Positions 10,365 to 21,900 of a stretch of DNA of 64,000 bases are shown piece after piece. The position numbers and the translations under genes were made by a program. How positions within the stretch are numbered: the stretch's first letter is position 1; each line of letters starts with the position of its first letter. The stretch spans positions 2,510,501 through 2,574,500 of the forward strand of contig JAPYXD010000608.1 of NCBI GenBank assembly GCA_030998225.1. Reading direction: 5' to 3'. A model generated the notes under the pieces. That model was not told the DNA's origin. It did not search any database and saw only the letters and a program-made list of their open reading frames with translations. Origin of the DNA: Diplolepis rosae. Its lineage: Eukaryota > Arthropoda > Insecta > Hymenoptera > Diplolepididae.

Positions 10365-11344
10365 GGGTCCAGTGTTGAAAAAAAAGAATAAGTCAAAAAG
10401 AATCGGAGAAATTAATCGATTCATCCGATTAATCGAACTTTTGATAATCGATTTTTTATTAATCGAATCGAGATCGCCCATCTCTATTTCAACTTCACTA
10501 AGCTCAGAAAATTTTCTTTTCAAGAAACAAAAACCTTCTCCGTTTTTATCCATCCCTTTGGCAAAATTTTTTACGATGCCGAGCTTCACATGTAATGGTG
10601 GTAGTAAGATTTTTTGAGGATCAACTAGTGTTTTTTGAGCAACGTTTATTGTTCTTTGTTCTGACGTCTTTCGATGTGGCCAAACTTTAAAATTATAATG
10701 TTGGTCTTATGCTTTGCTGTCCCAGGTGCACAGAAAGCAACAATGTTTTGAACCAAATGCTCATTATCGTCAAGCATGCAAGAGAAAAAGTTTCTAGTCA
10801 GTAGTAGCAGCTTATAATCATTTGTCGACAGGAGCCAACAACTAATAATAAAGGAGGTATATTTTAAACTTTGTAAATACTGTAGACACTGTGAATATTG
10901 TAAATACTGCAAATATTGTAGACTTTAATGTAATGAGATACAAGAAACAGTACAATGATTCGCCTCAAGTACTTGTAAGCCGTCAAACTGGCAACTCTAT
11001 TGGGATCGAATATAAAATACTGGACATACGCGTGACGTTACGAAAAATGCAATGTGGCGTTTCAAGCCGAGGGATTTTAACATTGTAGCATAGGTGTGAA
11101 AGTGATTTATAAGAAAAAAATGATATTAAGTAAAGAAGAAATTTGCCGTTGGGCCAACACAAGCGACAGTAAAAGAAATTTTAAAGAAGGCGAGTGGATC
11201 CATAATGCAGGTCACATCATTTACTATGGGAAAAATATAGATTTTAATGTTTCAGTGAATACGTATGTGAATTGGATATGTTAACTAGAATAAACAACCA
11301 CCAGGTTTTCATGAACTTTTTCGTTTAAGAGAGCAGACGCGACA

Positions 11345-11432
11345 ACACTAGGTTGATTCTGCTCACTCTCGTCCGATCGCCGGAAGTTAAGCGACTTTGG
11401 GAATGGTCAGTTCTCGGGTGGGAATTCCTGCG
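11345..11432 (+). pseudogene. 5S rRNA-derived fragment
   Basis: CTCTCGTCCGATCGCCGGAA followed by GTTAAGCGACTTTGGG matches the most conserved internal part of insect 5S rRNA, the loop B/C region and the start of the internal promoter. The preceding GCGACAACAC and the following GGTCAGTTCTCGGGTGGGA align with the flanks of the gene at lower similarity. The 3' end is replaced by a T-rich simple tract. It could be a dispersed 5S pseudogene or the head of a 5S-type SINE. It is not a functional rRNA gene. Confidence 0.65.
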
Positions 11433-12202
11433 AATATTTTTATTTTACTTTATTTTATTTTCATATTATCTAATCTTATCTTATTTCATTTCATTTTGTT
11501 TCATTTTAATTTCATTTTCCCCTAAAACAATAATTGAAAACTAACTGTATAATTCTCCTTGTGTATTGCTCGAGAGAGGAAAAGACGAGATATGCTCATT
11601 TTTTAGATTTGGTGAGTCAACACTGGTATCAAACGTCAATTACATTGGTATTTAACGCGTTATTTTCAAAAAATTCAAAATATAATAAAGGAAAACTCAA
11701 TAAATCCCCAATAAAAAATATGCATGTTTAATATAACTTAGTTTTTAATCGTAATTTATTTTATGATAAGTGTCAAAAAGAAAATTGAATATGAATACGA
11801 TTGCTCATTTCAATAGCTAATATTATCTAATTATATTAAACAAACTTGATATGAAATTATGTAATCGACGGTAGCATTTAAACCACTGGAAATATTAGTG
11901 TTTTGGTTCTGCTTCCTGGTTGCATGACAAGGCCGTTCGCGAAGCGAGGACGCGTGGACTTGTTTTCCTCTGCTAACACTCGCATTGTCTCTTTCCTTCT
12001 TATCTCAAGATGCATGGAAGTGCGAGAGCATTTTTTTCGAGAATCAAACATGATAAAAATATGAGGAAAAGCTCTCTGGGATGTGCAGCGAAGCGCTCAC
12101 AATTGAGTCTGGATAAAATGGCAGAATGACAACAATTATTAAAAAATAATTTTTTTGGATAGGCTTCTTTTTAACGATCTCTATTGGCTCCACATATGTA
12201 TC
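11433..12202. other. AT-rich, no gene seen
   Basis: It begins with a T-rich imperfect TTTTATTTCA-type tract (11433-11520). No exon of glycerol kinase and no TE protein was recognised. Confidence 0.4.
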
Positions 12203-12395
12203 AGATGTACAAATAAGTTTCCGCCCTTTTTTATCAACATTTGGGCATTTATTGTGAAAGAATGGAACCTTATGTTTTATTCGAAGTATTGTCCATCATA
12301 TTGTTCTTCTTGCGTTTGCCACGAATCTTGATCCAATAATGCTTCCGATTTAGTGTCTTCGTACACTTCCGGCTTTCCGCCACGTTCCACAGTGT
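12203..12395 (-). pseudogene. internally deleted mariner derivative
   Basis: The minus strand reads GKPEVYEDTKSEALLDQDSW then QTQEE, which is the linker after the N-terminal DNA-binding domain of a mariner transposase. It passes directly to QYDGQYFE and a stop, which is the C-terminus. The catalytic domain is therefore absent. A terminal-repeat-like segment GATGTACAAATAAGTTTCCG lies at 12205-12224, close to the terminal repeats of the copies ending at 47.67 and 49.36 kb. This fits a short derivative that could be mobilised by a full-length relative. Confidence 0.6.
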
Positions 12396-13767
12396 GTAGA
12401 ATGAGAAAATTGGGGTTCAAAATGATTCAGAGCCTGCAATTTTCCTATGATTCAACTTTTTTTTTAAATTGAAGGTAATTAAATTTTGAAGAAGTCTGTC
12501 GAGGCCGATTTTGCAGAAAAGACGCGGTTATTTTGTTATTCAAGTTGCAAATTGCAAAAAAATCACAATTTTCCATATTTGTGATACCTGCTCCATGATA
12601 TTCGTCGATATTACCTCAAGAATGTATAAAATTGATAGATTTACAATCACAGAGGATATTCCGATGTTTTAGGTGAAGTTCGTGCAATCTGTTCAATTGT
12701 TATAAAAAAATTAATGTAAAAAATCTTTTTTTCTATATTTTCGAGCCTGAAAGTTCTTTTCATCACGTTTTTTCCACGGAGTCGATTGGAATCAATGTTC
12801 TATTACTATCCATACCCGGAATATAATTTTTCATATTGTTATAAACAAATTTCATGAACAAATTGAATGAACAGGCGCCGCTGGATATATAAAATTCCTT
12901 TTTTTCTGCCCGATCGTCAATTTCCTCTGCGAAAATGATGCTCGATTAATGGAAAGCATAATCAAGGATATTGACATTTGTTATTAACAATACTGATTTA
13001 CAAATGTATTAAAGGGTCACTCTTTGGTAGAAAAAATTCATTTTTCTTCGTGAAATCATGTATTATATACCAAAAATAGAAGTATAATGAAAGGACTGAC
13101 ATTAAACAATATCTTCCATTGTTATTAACAATTCTAGTTTCCAGATTGGAAAAATTCATTCTCCGCTCGAATGTTCATTTGAGATACAGTTTGGTTACCC
13201 TTGAGTGTTTCGATTATCAGTTGTTTTAATTTTCAGTTGTGCTGTTTTTCATTTGTTCCGGATCTCACATGTTTTCAGTCACCGATAGTCAAACTCCGAA
13301 TTGATGCGCTTTCATTTCTTGCAGGACCAGAGAGAATCGAGTATACACATTCAATTGATTCGCATGGACATTTTTCGTTTTTTTTCAATCGTTGCAGTTT
13401 CAGTTTTTTCGGTTCTCACGTGTTTTTTGATTCTGAAGGTTCATCACAAAATAGATAGACTTGCATTTTCCGTAAGCACAAAAATTGGATAAACTTATTC
13501 ATATTCGTTCTATGTGCTTGGGTTGTTTGATTTAATTTGTTCCATTTTCTACTTGTTCCGGTTTGGGTTTGGGCACGTACCCATTTGATTCTTGTGTTTT
13601 CCCAACTTTTTTTTCCACAATTCTCGAATCCAATAAGTAAGGATTATTCCTCATAAAGTGCAGATTCGTGAATAAATTGTTTCCGTGTTATTCCTGTATT
13701 CTTATTCTATTATCCTTCTTCAGATTTAAGTTATACATATTATAGAGTCCTTTTAGTTGTAAATTTC
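12396..13767. other. intron sequence without recognised genes
   Basis: T-rich on the plus strand. Overlapping short frames at 13201-13492 lack any recognisable domain. Confidence 0.4.
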
Positions 13768-14315
13768 ATGTTATCCTTTCATAAGTTGCTATCGATATCC
13801 TTATCTTCGATAAGATTCATTGTTCTAACAATGAATGAATTAAAAGTTCTGAAGCAAGTTCTTTGTGATTTTCTGATCACAAACGATGTTAAAAATAGAG
13901 GAGTACTCGTAAGCCATATCAAAACCAATTATGGAATCGGAGACGAATATCTAAAAGCAGTCGAAGACAAGTTAACTTATTTCATGTCCACATTTGAACA
14001 AAAGTGGAAAATGCTTTCTATAATGCAACAACATTCAGAGCCCGGAATGCGGAATGCCTACTTTCAGATTTTTCTGTACAATTCTTTGGAGTTGGTCCCG
14101 GGAGGAGACTTTCAGATGATTTCGAGAATATCTCAAAATCAACCAAAAGACGTAAACTGCTTCAAATTCGGGAATGTTATTCTGAGTCGGAAATACAGTG
14201 TGCATTCCTGAATATTTTCCGATGTTCTGGTAAAACTAAAATTGCTAATGACATCATGAAACTTTTGCCAAAAGACGATCTTAGTCTACCTAATTTGGCA
14301 AGAAGTGTACTTTGA
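13768..14315 (+). pseudogene. arthropod TE-associated protein, N-terminal part, frameshifted
   Basis: An ATG at 13831 gives MNELKVLKQVLCDFL, which continues to FEQKWK near 14010. There the coding sense moves to the frame encoding NAFYNATTFRARNAE and GPGRRLSDDFENISKSTKRR, ending in stop at 14315. The GxxRxLxxxFxxxSxxSKRRK arrangement followed by a helical tail resembles the N-terminal region of an uncharacterised protein family carried by arthropod transposons. That comparison is from memory and untested. The plus orientation is opposite to the host gene, consistent with a TE. Confidence 0.45.
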
Positions 14316-15052
14316 AGCCTTTTGTTAAAAAATATATCGTAGATTATTCTTGATTTTCTTTTTTTTACCTAGATCTTCAATCTGTGGAGAGGGGAAGTTT
14401 CGTGGAGTTGCTCACGTTCAGGTATATCGCTACAGAAATAAGTGATGACATACGATCAGGTAGAATACCTAAATATCGTTTAAAAGCTAGAAGCGTTCAA
14501 TTGTGGGGATTTAAATCTATGCTTATAGAATGCTCCTAGCTTAAAAGTTTATCTTACAGGTGGAAGTCCTCCTCCTAAAAACATTTATAAAATCTCACTA
14601 CCAATAATATAAAATTACACTTTTGCCTTTTTTTTGTAGAAAATCTTCGCAACGATTTTTGAATAAAACTCCCAAAACACGTCATCTATTATCGCCTAAA
14701 TCGATTCCACGCGAATTAAGCTATATAATCATGAGTTCATTTTACATAGGAAAGGAAAATGCGCTGAAAATATTCCCACCTTGGTGAACTTTTCTGTTTT
14801 TAAAGAAAAAGAGGAAAAATTAACAAATAACTCATGTTAATAACATATAAAATTTCAAAATAAAGGAAAAAGATTTGAAATGTCTCAGTCAAATACTCTA
14901 GTATCAATGTAAATTATGGATGATAAGTATAGCTCTGATTGATTTTTACACAAGAAATTTTGATCTTAAAAAAACTTTAAATCAGAATCGATTGTTCAAC
15001 TTGATTGTTTCTAAAAGTCCAAACATAGCCATTTCATCCCTATGTTCGAACT
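14316..15052. other. no recognised feature
   Basis: AT-rich. It may contain the undetectable remainder of the element whose polypurine tract lies at 15053-15063. Confidence 0.35.
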
Positions 15053-15430
15053 AAGGGGGGAGGTGTCACGTTCTGTGACCATTAATATTTATTCACAATA
15101 ATAATATATGCTAAATTAATAAAAAGCCTTCACGAAATTAAATGTATAATGCAACAAGTTCTAAATGTATTGATCGTGGAAAACCCCGAGTGTCTAGAAG
15201 AGATAAAAATGTACGCACTGAGGAACCTCATCGAAATACGTTATGTACACAAACCATTAACCCTCTACTACCTCAAAAGTTCATTCACCCAAGCGAAATT
15301 AGGAAGGAACGCTTTAATTCTACTGGGTATTAAGCCCAGTTCCAAAAATCTTATTCAAAATCAGTCATCCTAACCTAATCTCCTAAATTTATAACGAAAT
15401 ACAATTAACTATTTCTTTTTATTGCGTACA
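15053..15430 (+). mobile_element. possible 3' LTR after a polypurine tract
   Basis: AAGGGGGGAGG (15053-15063) is followed by TGTCACGTTCTGTGAC, which begins with TG and is itself a small hairpin. An AATAAA lies at 15118-15123. A possible end is GTACA near 15430. Polypurine tract plus TG start is the layout at a 3' LTR, but no pol remnant was recognised upstream and no second LTR was found. Confidence 0.3.
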
Positions 15431-16143
15431 CTAGGGTGTTTCACAAAAAAAATTTTTTTGTTTGCCCGCGGCCGTATCGCGACAATTGGTTTCTTCTGTA
15501 GGTGAGAAAATACTTACCTAATTTTTTCAGATTAAAAAAAAAATGTAGAGGTCGCGAGCATCAATTTTATGTAAAAATTAAGATTTTTGTAGTTTTCATT
15601 TTTTAAAAGCTTAAATATTAATTATAGAGAAATACTCGATAGATGAAAATGGTCGATAATACATAGCACGAAACTGTTATTTTACAGCTGATTGAAAAAA
15701 ATAATAATTGGTCCCGGTAGTGGTCACAAAAGGCATGATTTCGTAGTAACATAAAGAGATAAAGACACAATTGTATCCCTAAGCATTTTTTATAAGGATT
15801 GAAAAAATTACGGGATCTTCTCCTTACAATAGGGAATAAACTGTTATGAAGATAAGAGGAAAAATTTCAAAACGAAGAGCAAGAAATTTTCTTAGAGCAT
15901 TAAATAATCATAGAAAAGATATAAACATTTTACATTATCATAAAATAAGTCCTTTAATTATCGCAGATTTACTAGCTGAAGGAAATTGTAAAATGAAATT
16001 TTAATAGGGCGTTTATTAATTACTTGATGTAGTTCAATGATAAAGAAGCCATTATAAGCCGCATTATCAAATAATTTCTTTTTTTTTATTTATATATTTT
16101 TTTTCTTGCGCTTCGTTCTAAAATTTTCAATAAAGAAACTAAC

Positions 16144-16400
16144 CCTCTAGCGTCTTTCCTCCAGTATGGAGCATAAAGTCCTGAAAAAGCAGGAACAAAA
16201 TATACGTCTCCAGTACTAAAAACGCTTTGAGCTAGATTTTCGCTCTCGTGAACATTTCTGATAAGTTTCATGTTATCTCTTAACCATTTTATTGCAGCAC
16301 CTGCTACTGCCACGGAACCTTCCAACGCATAAACAGCTTGACTGTTTGGACCAAATTGATAGGCTACAGTTGTAACTAAACCATGGGATGAATACACTCT
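16144..16400 (-). CDS. Gk: glycerol kinase, exon (central region)
   Basis: This 257-bp exon encodes [17 protein letters not shown], then [20 protein letters not shown] and [20 protein letters not shown] with KDARG. These are hallmark glycerol kinase segments: the substrate-side loop and the start of the C-terminal ATPase domain, roughly residues 290-375 in animal enzymes. The acceptor is TTTTTTTCAG and the donor GTTAGT. It is 85 codons plus 2 bases, ending in GG, which pairs with the first base of the exon at 7926-8131 to make Gly. No stops or frameshifts. The upstream intron is only 75 bp. Confidence 0.92.
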
Positions 16401-16475
16401 CTGAAAAAAACTGTTTCGATTAATATTGTAAAATGTGGCTGTACTTGCAAATATTTTAAGATAGTAATCACGCAC
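16401..16475 (-). other. glycerol kinase short intron
   Basis: A 75-bp intron with donor GTGCGT and acceptor TTTTTTTCAG on the minus strand. Removing it joins CNTGNV to RVYSSHG in phase 0. Unspliced, the frame stays open across it, so an ORF search fuses the two exons. Confidence 0.85.
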
Positions 16476-16586
16476 CACATTTCCTGTATTACATAATAGA
16501 AAACAGCCACTTCTATACGTGTTTTTCGCTTGACCTCGTCGCAAACAGTTCTGACCAATCAAAGCAGCTTGTTGATTACCAAGAAT
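16476..16586 (-). CDS. Gk: glycerol kinase, exon (nucleotide-binding motif)
   Basis: This 111-bp, 37-codon exon in phase 0 encodes [29 protein letters not shown] and LLCNTGNV. Family members have GDQQAALxGQ, GQAKNTYGTG and CFLLxNTG here. The acceptor TTATTTTCTAG and donor GTGCGT are good. The GTG of the phosphate-binding TYGTGCF motif reads RSG (two substitutions), while Cys-Phe-Leu-Leu is kept. Together with the DGI change in the 7926-8131 exon this could impair ATP binding. The preceding exon lies 33.8 kb upstream at 50423-50635. Confidence 0.9.
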
Positions 16587-17644
16587 CTAGAAAATAATCA
16601 CATAATTTATGCAAAGCTAACTATTGAATATATGTGATCTGTCACGAGGAAGGGGACTTATGGCTGCAAAATTGATTTTCGGGTTTTTGCACTTACAAGT
16701 AGTATTTAAGTTGTCTTTGCCAATGGATAAATCCAAAAAATACCAACTAATTTACTTCATCCATAATTAGGCTGCAAAGTAGCCTAAAACTAGCGTTCTT
16801 CGATCTTAGCTTCTCTTTCAAACGCTCGCCCTGTAAAATCTTGCCTTGCAGTGTTAGATCCCTTTCCTCGTGACAGGTCACATATATATATGTGAAACGC
16901 AAAAAATGCAACTACAGTTGGGTAAAAGAAGGATTAGTTGAGTTTCTGGTAAAAATTATATTTAGAATAAAAGTCCAAGTCTTATAGAATTTTGAGTTGA
17001 GTACACGGAGAAAACTAGTTAAAGTAATTTTATTGAACTCTGTCGATTAAACTTGGGACATTTGAACATTTATTAAATCAACATGAAATGTACCATATAA
17101 GTATATTACCGACGCTTGAGGAGCTTCAAACCGAGGTTGTGTAAAATAAGCATCGGGCGTATTATTTCAACTGGCAATGGTATGGTTCTCTTAAATAAAA
17201 AAAAATTCTTACCTCGAGCCTGCCATTAGTCATCCGATACATGCATACATAAACAGCATACAAATACATTCACACCAATCAGTCGTAGCCAATCATATTT
17301 TAAATAAAAAATACACTTAAATATATAACCTTACATATATAAACCTAATAACTACACTTATATATAGTATGATACGCTTTCGTCGAATCACGCACACGCT
17401 CGCTTACAATCCTGACATAAAACTTGGAACTTTCTTATATAGTGACCGCAAGAGTTATTTAGAGCTCGTGAGAGTAAGTGTCGTGACTAGAGTTTTTGAG
17501 CCTTACTCAAGTAAAAATAAATCAACTTTTTTAATAAATTATTCCCCCTCCTAGGAGCTGTAAGACCTTGTTGTTGGTGGAGGGGCTTAGTGCGCGGTCC
17601 GGGGGTGGTGGCGGTTCCTGGCCCTGCTGGTGTGAAAGGAAGGA

Positions 17645-17745
17645 TCCCTATAAACGGGCTCTCCTGAATGAATCGAGGACCCCTATAAACGGGCTTCCTC
17701 GAGTGAATGGAGGACCCTATAAACGGGTTTCCTCGAGTGAATGGT
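17645..17745 (+). repeat. LINE 5'-UTR tandem repeat, three ~34-bp units
   Basis: The unit CCCTATAAACGGGCTTCCTC followed by GAGTGAATGGAGGA is present three times with minor changes. Repeated units in LINE 5' UTRs often act as promoter modules. That role is inferred from position only. Confidence 0.75.
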
Positions 17746-17950
17746 TGGGGTCGGGGGCGGTCGCGGTCCCTGGCTCGCGTTACGACCCAGAAACGGCTCC
17801 CCCTAAGGCAGGGTGTGCGCAACCGTACCCGGGGGTAAGACAGGGTGTCTCGGGAACACCGGGCGACCTTCCCGAGTATTCAACCTTAACCCTGCCAGCG
17901 GGGCTCTGCAGGGTCGGACCAAATCTTTCCCTAGCTTCTCGTGGGACAAA

Positions 17951-18949
17951 AATGAATTCCATACAAAATAAAGAAACAAATAGCGCGGTGGGAGAGACGG
18001 GAGCGGAGGTGGATGCGGAGCTGGGCTTGCAAAGGTCTAGCACAAATCCACCCCTGCAAACCGCCCCAACAGAATCGCAAATGCTGACGGTGGCTGCTGG
18101 TCCTGGCTCTTAAGGGTCGCGTACTAATGTGGTCCCTCGGCAAGTTGCGATGAAAGAGGATGCAAACCAGCAGGCAACTGCTGGGGCATCCTCTGACAGG
18201 AAGAGATTTACTGGGTCTCAGATGAGGAAGCTGCGGCGGCAGGCCCTTTGTGTGAACGAAGCGGCCAGCGGTGCCGCAGCTGCCCAATCTCCAGTGGCAG
18301 GCAGGGTGGCCCCCAAGAGACGCAAGGGCTCTAAGGACACCACCCCGGAAGAGATGAGGAGTTCGAAGAGACCTAAGCCGGTGCGCCTGCCAGCAAATAT
18401 GGAGCTGCCAGGTGTCGGGCTTTCGGCTGCTCAGAGAGCTAACCCTCTGACGGTGATAGTGGGGGACGTCAGTTACACGGAGTCAGTCCTGTCGCCGGAG
18501 CAGTTCGAGCTCTTTAGTGAAGAGTCTTTATTTATGTGGCGTCAAACCCAGAGGCCAAAGCATGACTAACCAAAACGGTGGCCGAGCTCAGGCCCTTGGA
18601 AGGCGCCAATCTGAATGTAAATGGGGTGGAGATACTCGAAAGGATGCTAAAGGCGACGGCTTGGGTCCCCGGGAAACCGGAAGACCCGGCTGTAGTTCTG
18701 CGGCGTCTGGAGACATTCAACCCCTCGCTGAAAACAGCATTCTGGCGTATTGTCAGGCATGAGAGACCTCAGGAGGCTAACGCGGCGGGAGGATTAAAAC
18801 ACCTCCTAGTCGCTCAGGTCACAGAGTCTCAGGCGAGAGCCTTAGCAGGCCTTAACGACAGGCCCTTCTATCATCTCGGTCAGATTGCCTTTAAGGTAAG
18901 TGGCCGAGACCAGGAGGAGCCTGTCATGGAAACGGAGAGGCCGGAGTAG
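17951..18949 (+). pseudogene. LINE ORF1 (gag-like)
   Basis: The start MNSIQNKETNSAVGETG at 17951 is followed by a Lys/Arg- and Pro-rich, low-complexity N-terminal half (RKRFTGSQMRKLRRQAL, RVAPKRRKGS). A folded C-terminal part follows (NPSLKTAFWRIVRHE, LKHLLVAQVTESQARAL, FYHLGQIAFKV), resembling the DUF4780-type domain of insect elements. ORF1 products of this kind bind the element RNA. There are stops near 18112 and 18568 and a frameshift before 18578, so it is broken. No zinc knuckle was seen. Confidence 0.65.
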
Positions 18950-18979
18950 TCCTAAATGGCTGCATCCGGCTAAACCATC

Positions 18980-21900
18980 ATCCAAATTAACTTGCATCAC
19001 AGCAAAAGCGCTTCTGCGGTTCTGCAGAAAAGCATAGCTGTCATACACACAGGCATCTCACTTATCCAAGAACCTTGGATAAATAAGGATGTAATAAGGG
19101 GATTAGGGGGGGGGGCAGCATTTATTGTTACAGGTACCCCGAGGCACCCAACCCGAGGACATGCATCCTGGCGAAGAACGTCAACATCGTCCCACTACTG
19201 GATCTTTGCTCCAGAGACCTCATGGTGGCTTCAGTTGACCTGACAGGTATTGGTAAGCTAGTCATAGGATCGGCATACTTTCCTCATGACGGGGCGTCCC
19301 ATCCACCGGAGGAAGTACGCTCACTGGTGGACTAATGCAAGGTAAGGCGCCTGCCCCTTCTCTTGGGGTGCGATGCCAACTCCCACCATAAGCTGTGGGG
19401 TAGCACAGACACCAACAGAAGGGGTGAAGACCTAGTGGGCTATCTAATCACTACTGACTTGGATTTTATAAATACAGGTACGATACCGACTTTTTGGAAC
19501 TCTGTGCGAGAGGAGGTAATCGACATCACCCTCTGCACCGGGAGCTTTTGGGGATAAAGTCAAAAAATGGAGGGTCTCAGATGAACCCTCCCTATCTGAC
19601 CATATGCAGATAATGTACGAACTGGAATCTTACGCACCTTCTGGCCCTACTTGGGCCAGAAACCCGAGGAAAAAAAACTGGGAGTGCTACTCCACTGACG
19701 TACAAGCTGCACTCCACGGAACAACCATGGATATCAGAGACGCAGAAACCCTGGAAAGGGCGGCTGAACAATTTTCGTCAGCCATTATTACTGCAGGAGA
19801 CTCACTGGTGGAATAGGAAGCTTGAGAAACTTCGTAAAGAAACCAGAAAAAGGTTCAGACGGGCCAAAAAAGGCAATACGGAAGAACTATGGAACTTGTC
19901 TAATGGAACTAGGGATGCATATAGGAAAGAAATCAGGGAGGCCAAAGGTAAGAGCTGGACCTCCTTCTGTTCAAACATAGAGAAGGGAGCGGAGGCGGCA
20001 AGGCTGAACAGGCTAATGTCCCGCAACTCGGGAGCTATGTTAAGCACTCTTCGGCTGCCGAACGGAACGTACTCAGAGTCGGACGAGGAGACCCTGAGCA
20101 TTCTGACGACGGCGCACTTCCCGGGCTTTGAGGGTCTGACCGAGGTGGGGGGGTATTCTCAGAAGGACCGACCGCTGCCTGCTACCCAATTGGGAACACG
20201 TAGGCGGCTGGCCTATGAGATTGCCTCCCCAACCGGGGTTAGATGGGCCTTGAGATCTTTCAACCCTTTCAAGTGACCAGGTCCGGATGGCATCTACCCG
20301 GTCCTCCTGCAGAGGGCTGGGGACCTCATCATAGGGCCGCTAGTGAGACTTGCTAGGGCCAGTCTGACTCTGGGTTATGTCCCCAAGGCTTGGAGGGGAC
20401 AATGGTAATATTTATACCTAAAGCAGGCGAGAACGGATGGACGTCTCCGAAGGATTTCCGACTAATCAGCCTTACCTCCTTCGTACTAAAAACGGTGGAG
20501 AGACTCGTGGACAGATATATCCGCGACAAGATGCTGACGGTAAAACTGCTTTACAGGGATCAGCATGCCTACAGGGCCGGTCGCTGGACTGAAACAGCCC
20601 TGAGCAAAACAGTGAATCTAATTGAGGACCAACTGAACCTCAAAGGATTCGCTATAGGAACATTCATGGATATTGAAGGTGCATCTAACCACACATCCAG
20701 TGGATCGTTGAGTGGAGGAGTACTATCTCCCCTGCTGTGGAATCTAGTATTGGATGAACTATTGCATCTACTTACCGACCAGGGATGTCACCCCATTGGA
20801 TATGCTGATGACATCCTAGTCATAGTACGCGGAATGAATTTGGATGCACTGATGGGCGTAATGCAACAGACGTTAAAAGTTGTAGACACCTGGTGCCAAA
20901 CAACAGGACTCTCAGTGAACCCAGGCAAAACTGACGTAGTTATTTTTACCAAGCGGTACAAGTGGAGTACAACTAGAACACTGGTACTTAAAGGGCAGCG
21001 TCTAGAAATCTCCAAGCGTGCTAAATATCTGGGAGTTATCCTGGACAATAAGCTAACTTGGAAAGAACACTTCGAAAATAAGTGCCACAAGTTTATGACA
21101 ACCCTCTGGCTCTGCAGAAGAGCTATTGGAAGCAATTGGGGCCTGAAACCCGATACACTGCTGTGGATCTTTACAGCGATTCTGCGACCCAGGCTAACCT
21201 ATGCGTCAATAGTCTGGTGGAGCAGAGTCAAGCAGAAGACGTCCATGGTCAGGTCGGAAAGACTCATAGGGCTGATCCTTAGAGGGATCACTGGTGCCTC
21301 GAAGTCTTCGCCCACAATGACGTTGGGAGCGCTAATAGGGCTAGAGCCCCTGCACCTAACCATCGCAGCCTAGGCTAGCAAGGCGGCCTGAAGAATTGGC
21401 AAAAACTCTAGCACAGTGGTCTCAAAGAAACTGAGAACCACAGTCGACATCGCGAAGAGACCGAAGCCTCGTGATCCCATTGGGACCTCACCTCACAGTT
21501 CTTCAAACCGAGATTGCGCCCATACTCAAATTCGCATACAAAGCACGGAATCATGGCCGCAGCAGGAACATCCGCATCTGCTCGGATAGCAGAGCGGCCA
21601 TCACGACACTAGGTAAGTTAGTGACTACCTCGACGCTGGTCTGGGAATGCCATGTAGCATTGAACAAACTAGCAGAAGACAACCAAGTCACAGTCCACTG
21701 GATCCCTGGCCACAGGGGTATCAAGGGAAACGAGACAGCGGATAGACTAGCAAAGCTAGCGTCAAAACAAAACCCAACTGGTCTAGAACCGGTACTAGGA
21801 TTTTCAAATAGGTTGGTCACAGAAGACATCAACAAGTGGCTGGCCGAGAAACACCAGGAAGAGTGGCATACGGCTACGGCATGCAAGTAAGCGAAAACTC

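Larger units (their letters stand above)
8873..10486. mobile_element. hAT-like non-autonomous element, 1.6 kb
   Basis: The ends are TAGGGATGGGCGAT and ATCGCCCATCTCTA, the usual hAT terminal pattern, flanked by 8-bp duplications TTTCAGCT (8865-8872) and TTTCAACT (10487-10494). Subterminal regions are crowded with ATCGATT-type motifs on both sides. No transposase frame is visible. Two younger MITEs (9497-9691 and 10161-10364) lie inside it. Confidence 0.8.
8656..10925 (-). pseudogene. transposon-encoded protein, split by the hAT-like insert
   Basis: The upstream half (10925 down to 10495) reads MLDDNEHLVQNIVAFCAPG and then, through stops and frameshifts, ILLPPLHVKLGIVKNFAKGM with DKNGEGF. The downstream half (8864 down to 8656) continues with IKEEVFQGSQFRQVM and LTDLERQTCLSVKAVINIFL. 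This resembles an uncharacterised protein common in arthropod transposons, with the LPPLHxKLGxxKNFVKA signature. The frame joins across the two copies of the 8-bp target duplication, so the hAT insertion broke a once continuous ORF. I know no function beyond its association with mobile elements. Confidence 0.65.
8392..11003. mobile_element. long-TIR DNA transposon hosting nested insertions
   Basis: Inverted arms match from AGAGTTGCCAGTTTGACGG (from about 8392) to its complement ending about 11003. They include the AATATTTACAATATTTAC region and extend inward for roughly 250 bp per side. Between the arms is a minus-strand protein remnant interrupted by a hAT-like insertion. Without the insert the element would be about 1.0 kb. 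I cannot name the superfamily. The target-site duplication is not clear. Confidence 0.7.

Noticed and set aside
16086..16562. A single continuous glycerol kinase ORF on the minus strand
   Set aside because: The open frame reads through a 75-bp intron with GTGCGT and TTTTTTTCAG borders and continues past the GTTAGT donor at 16143; family residues are restored only after splicing.
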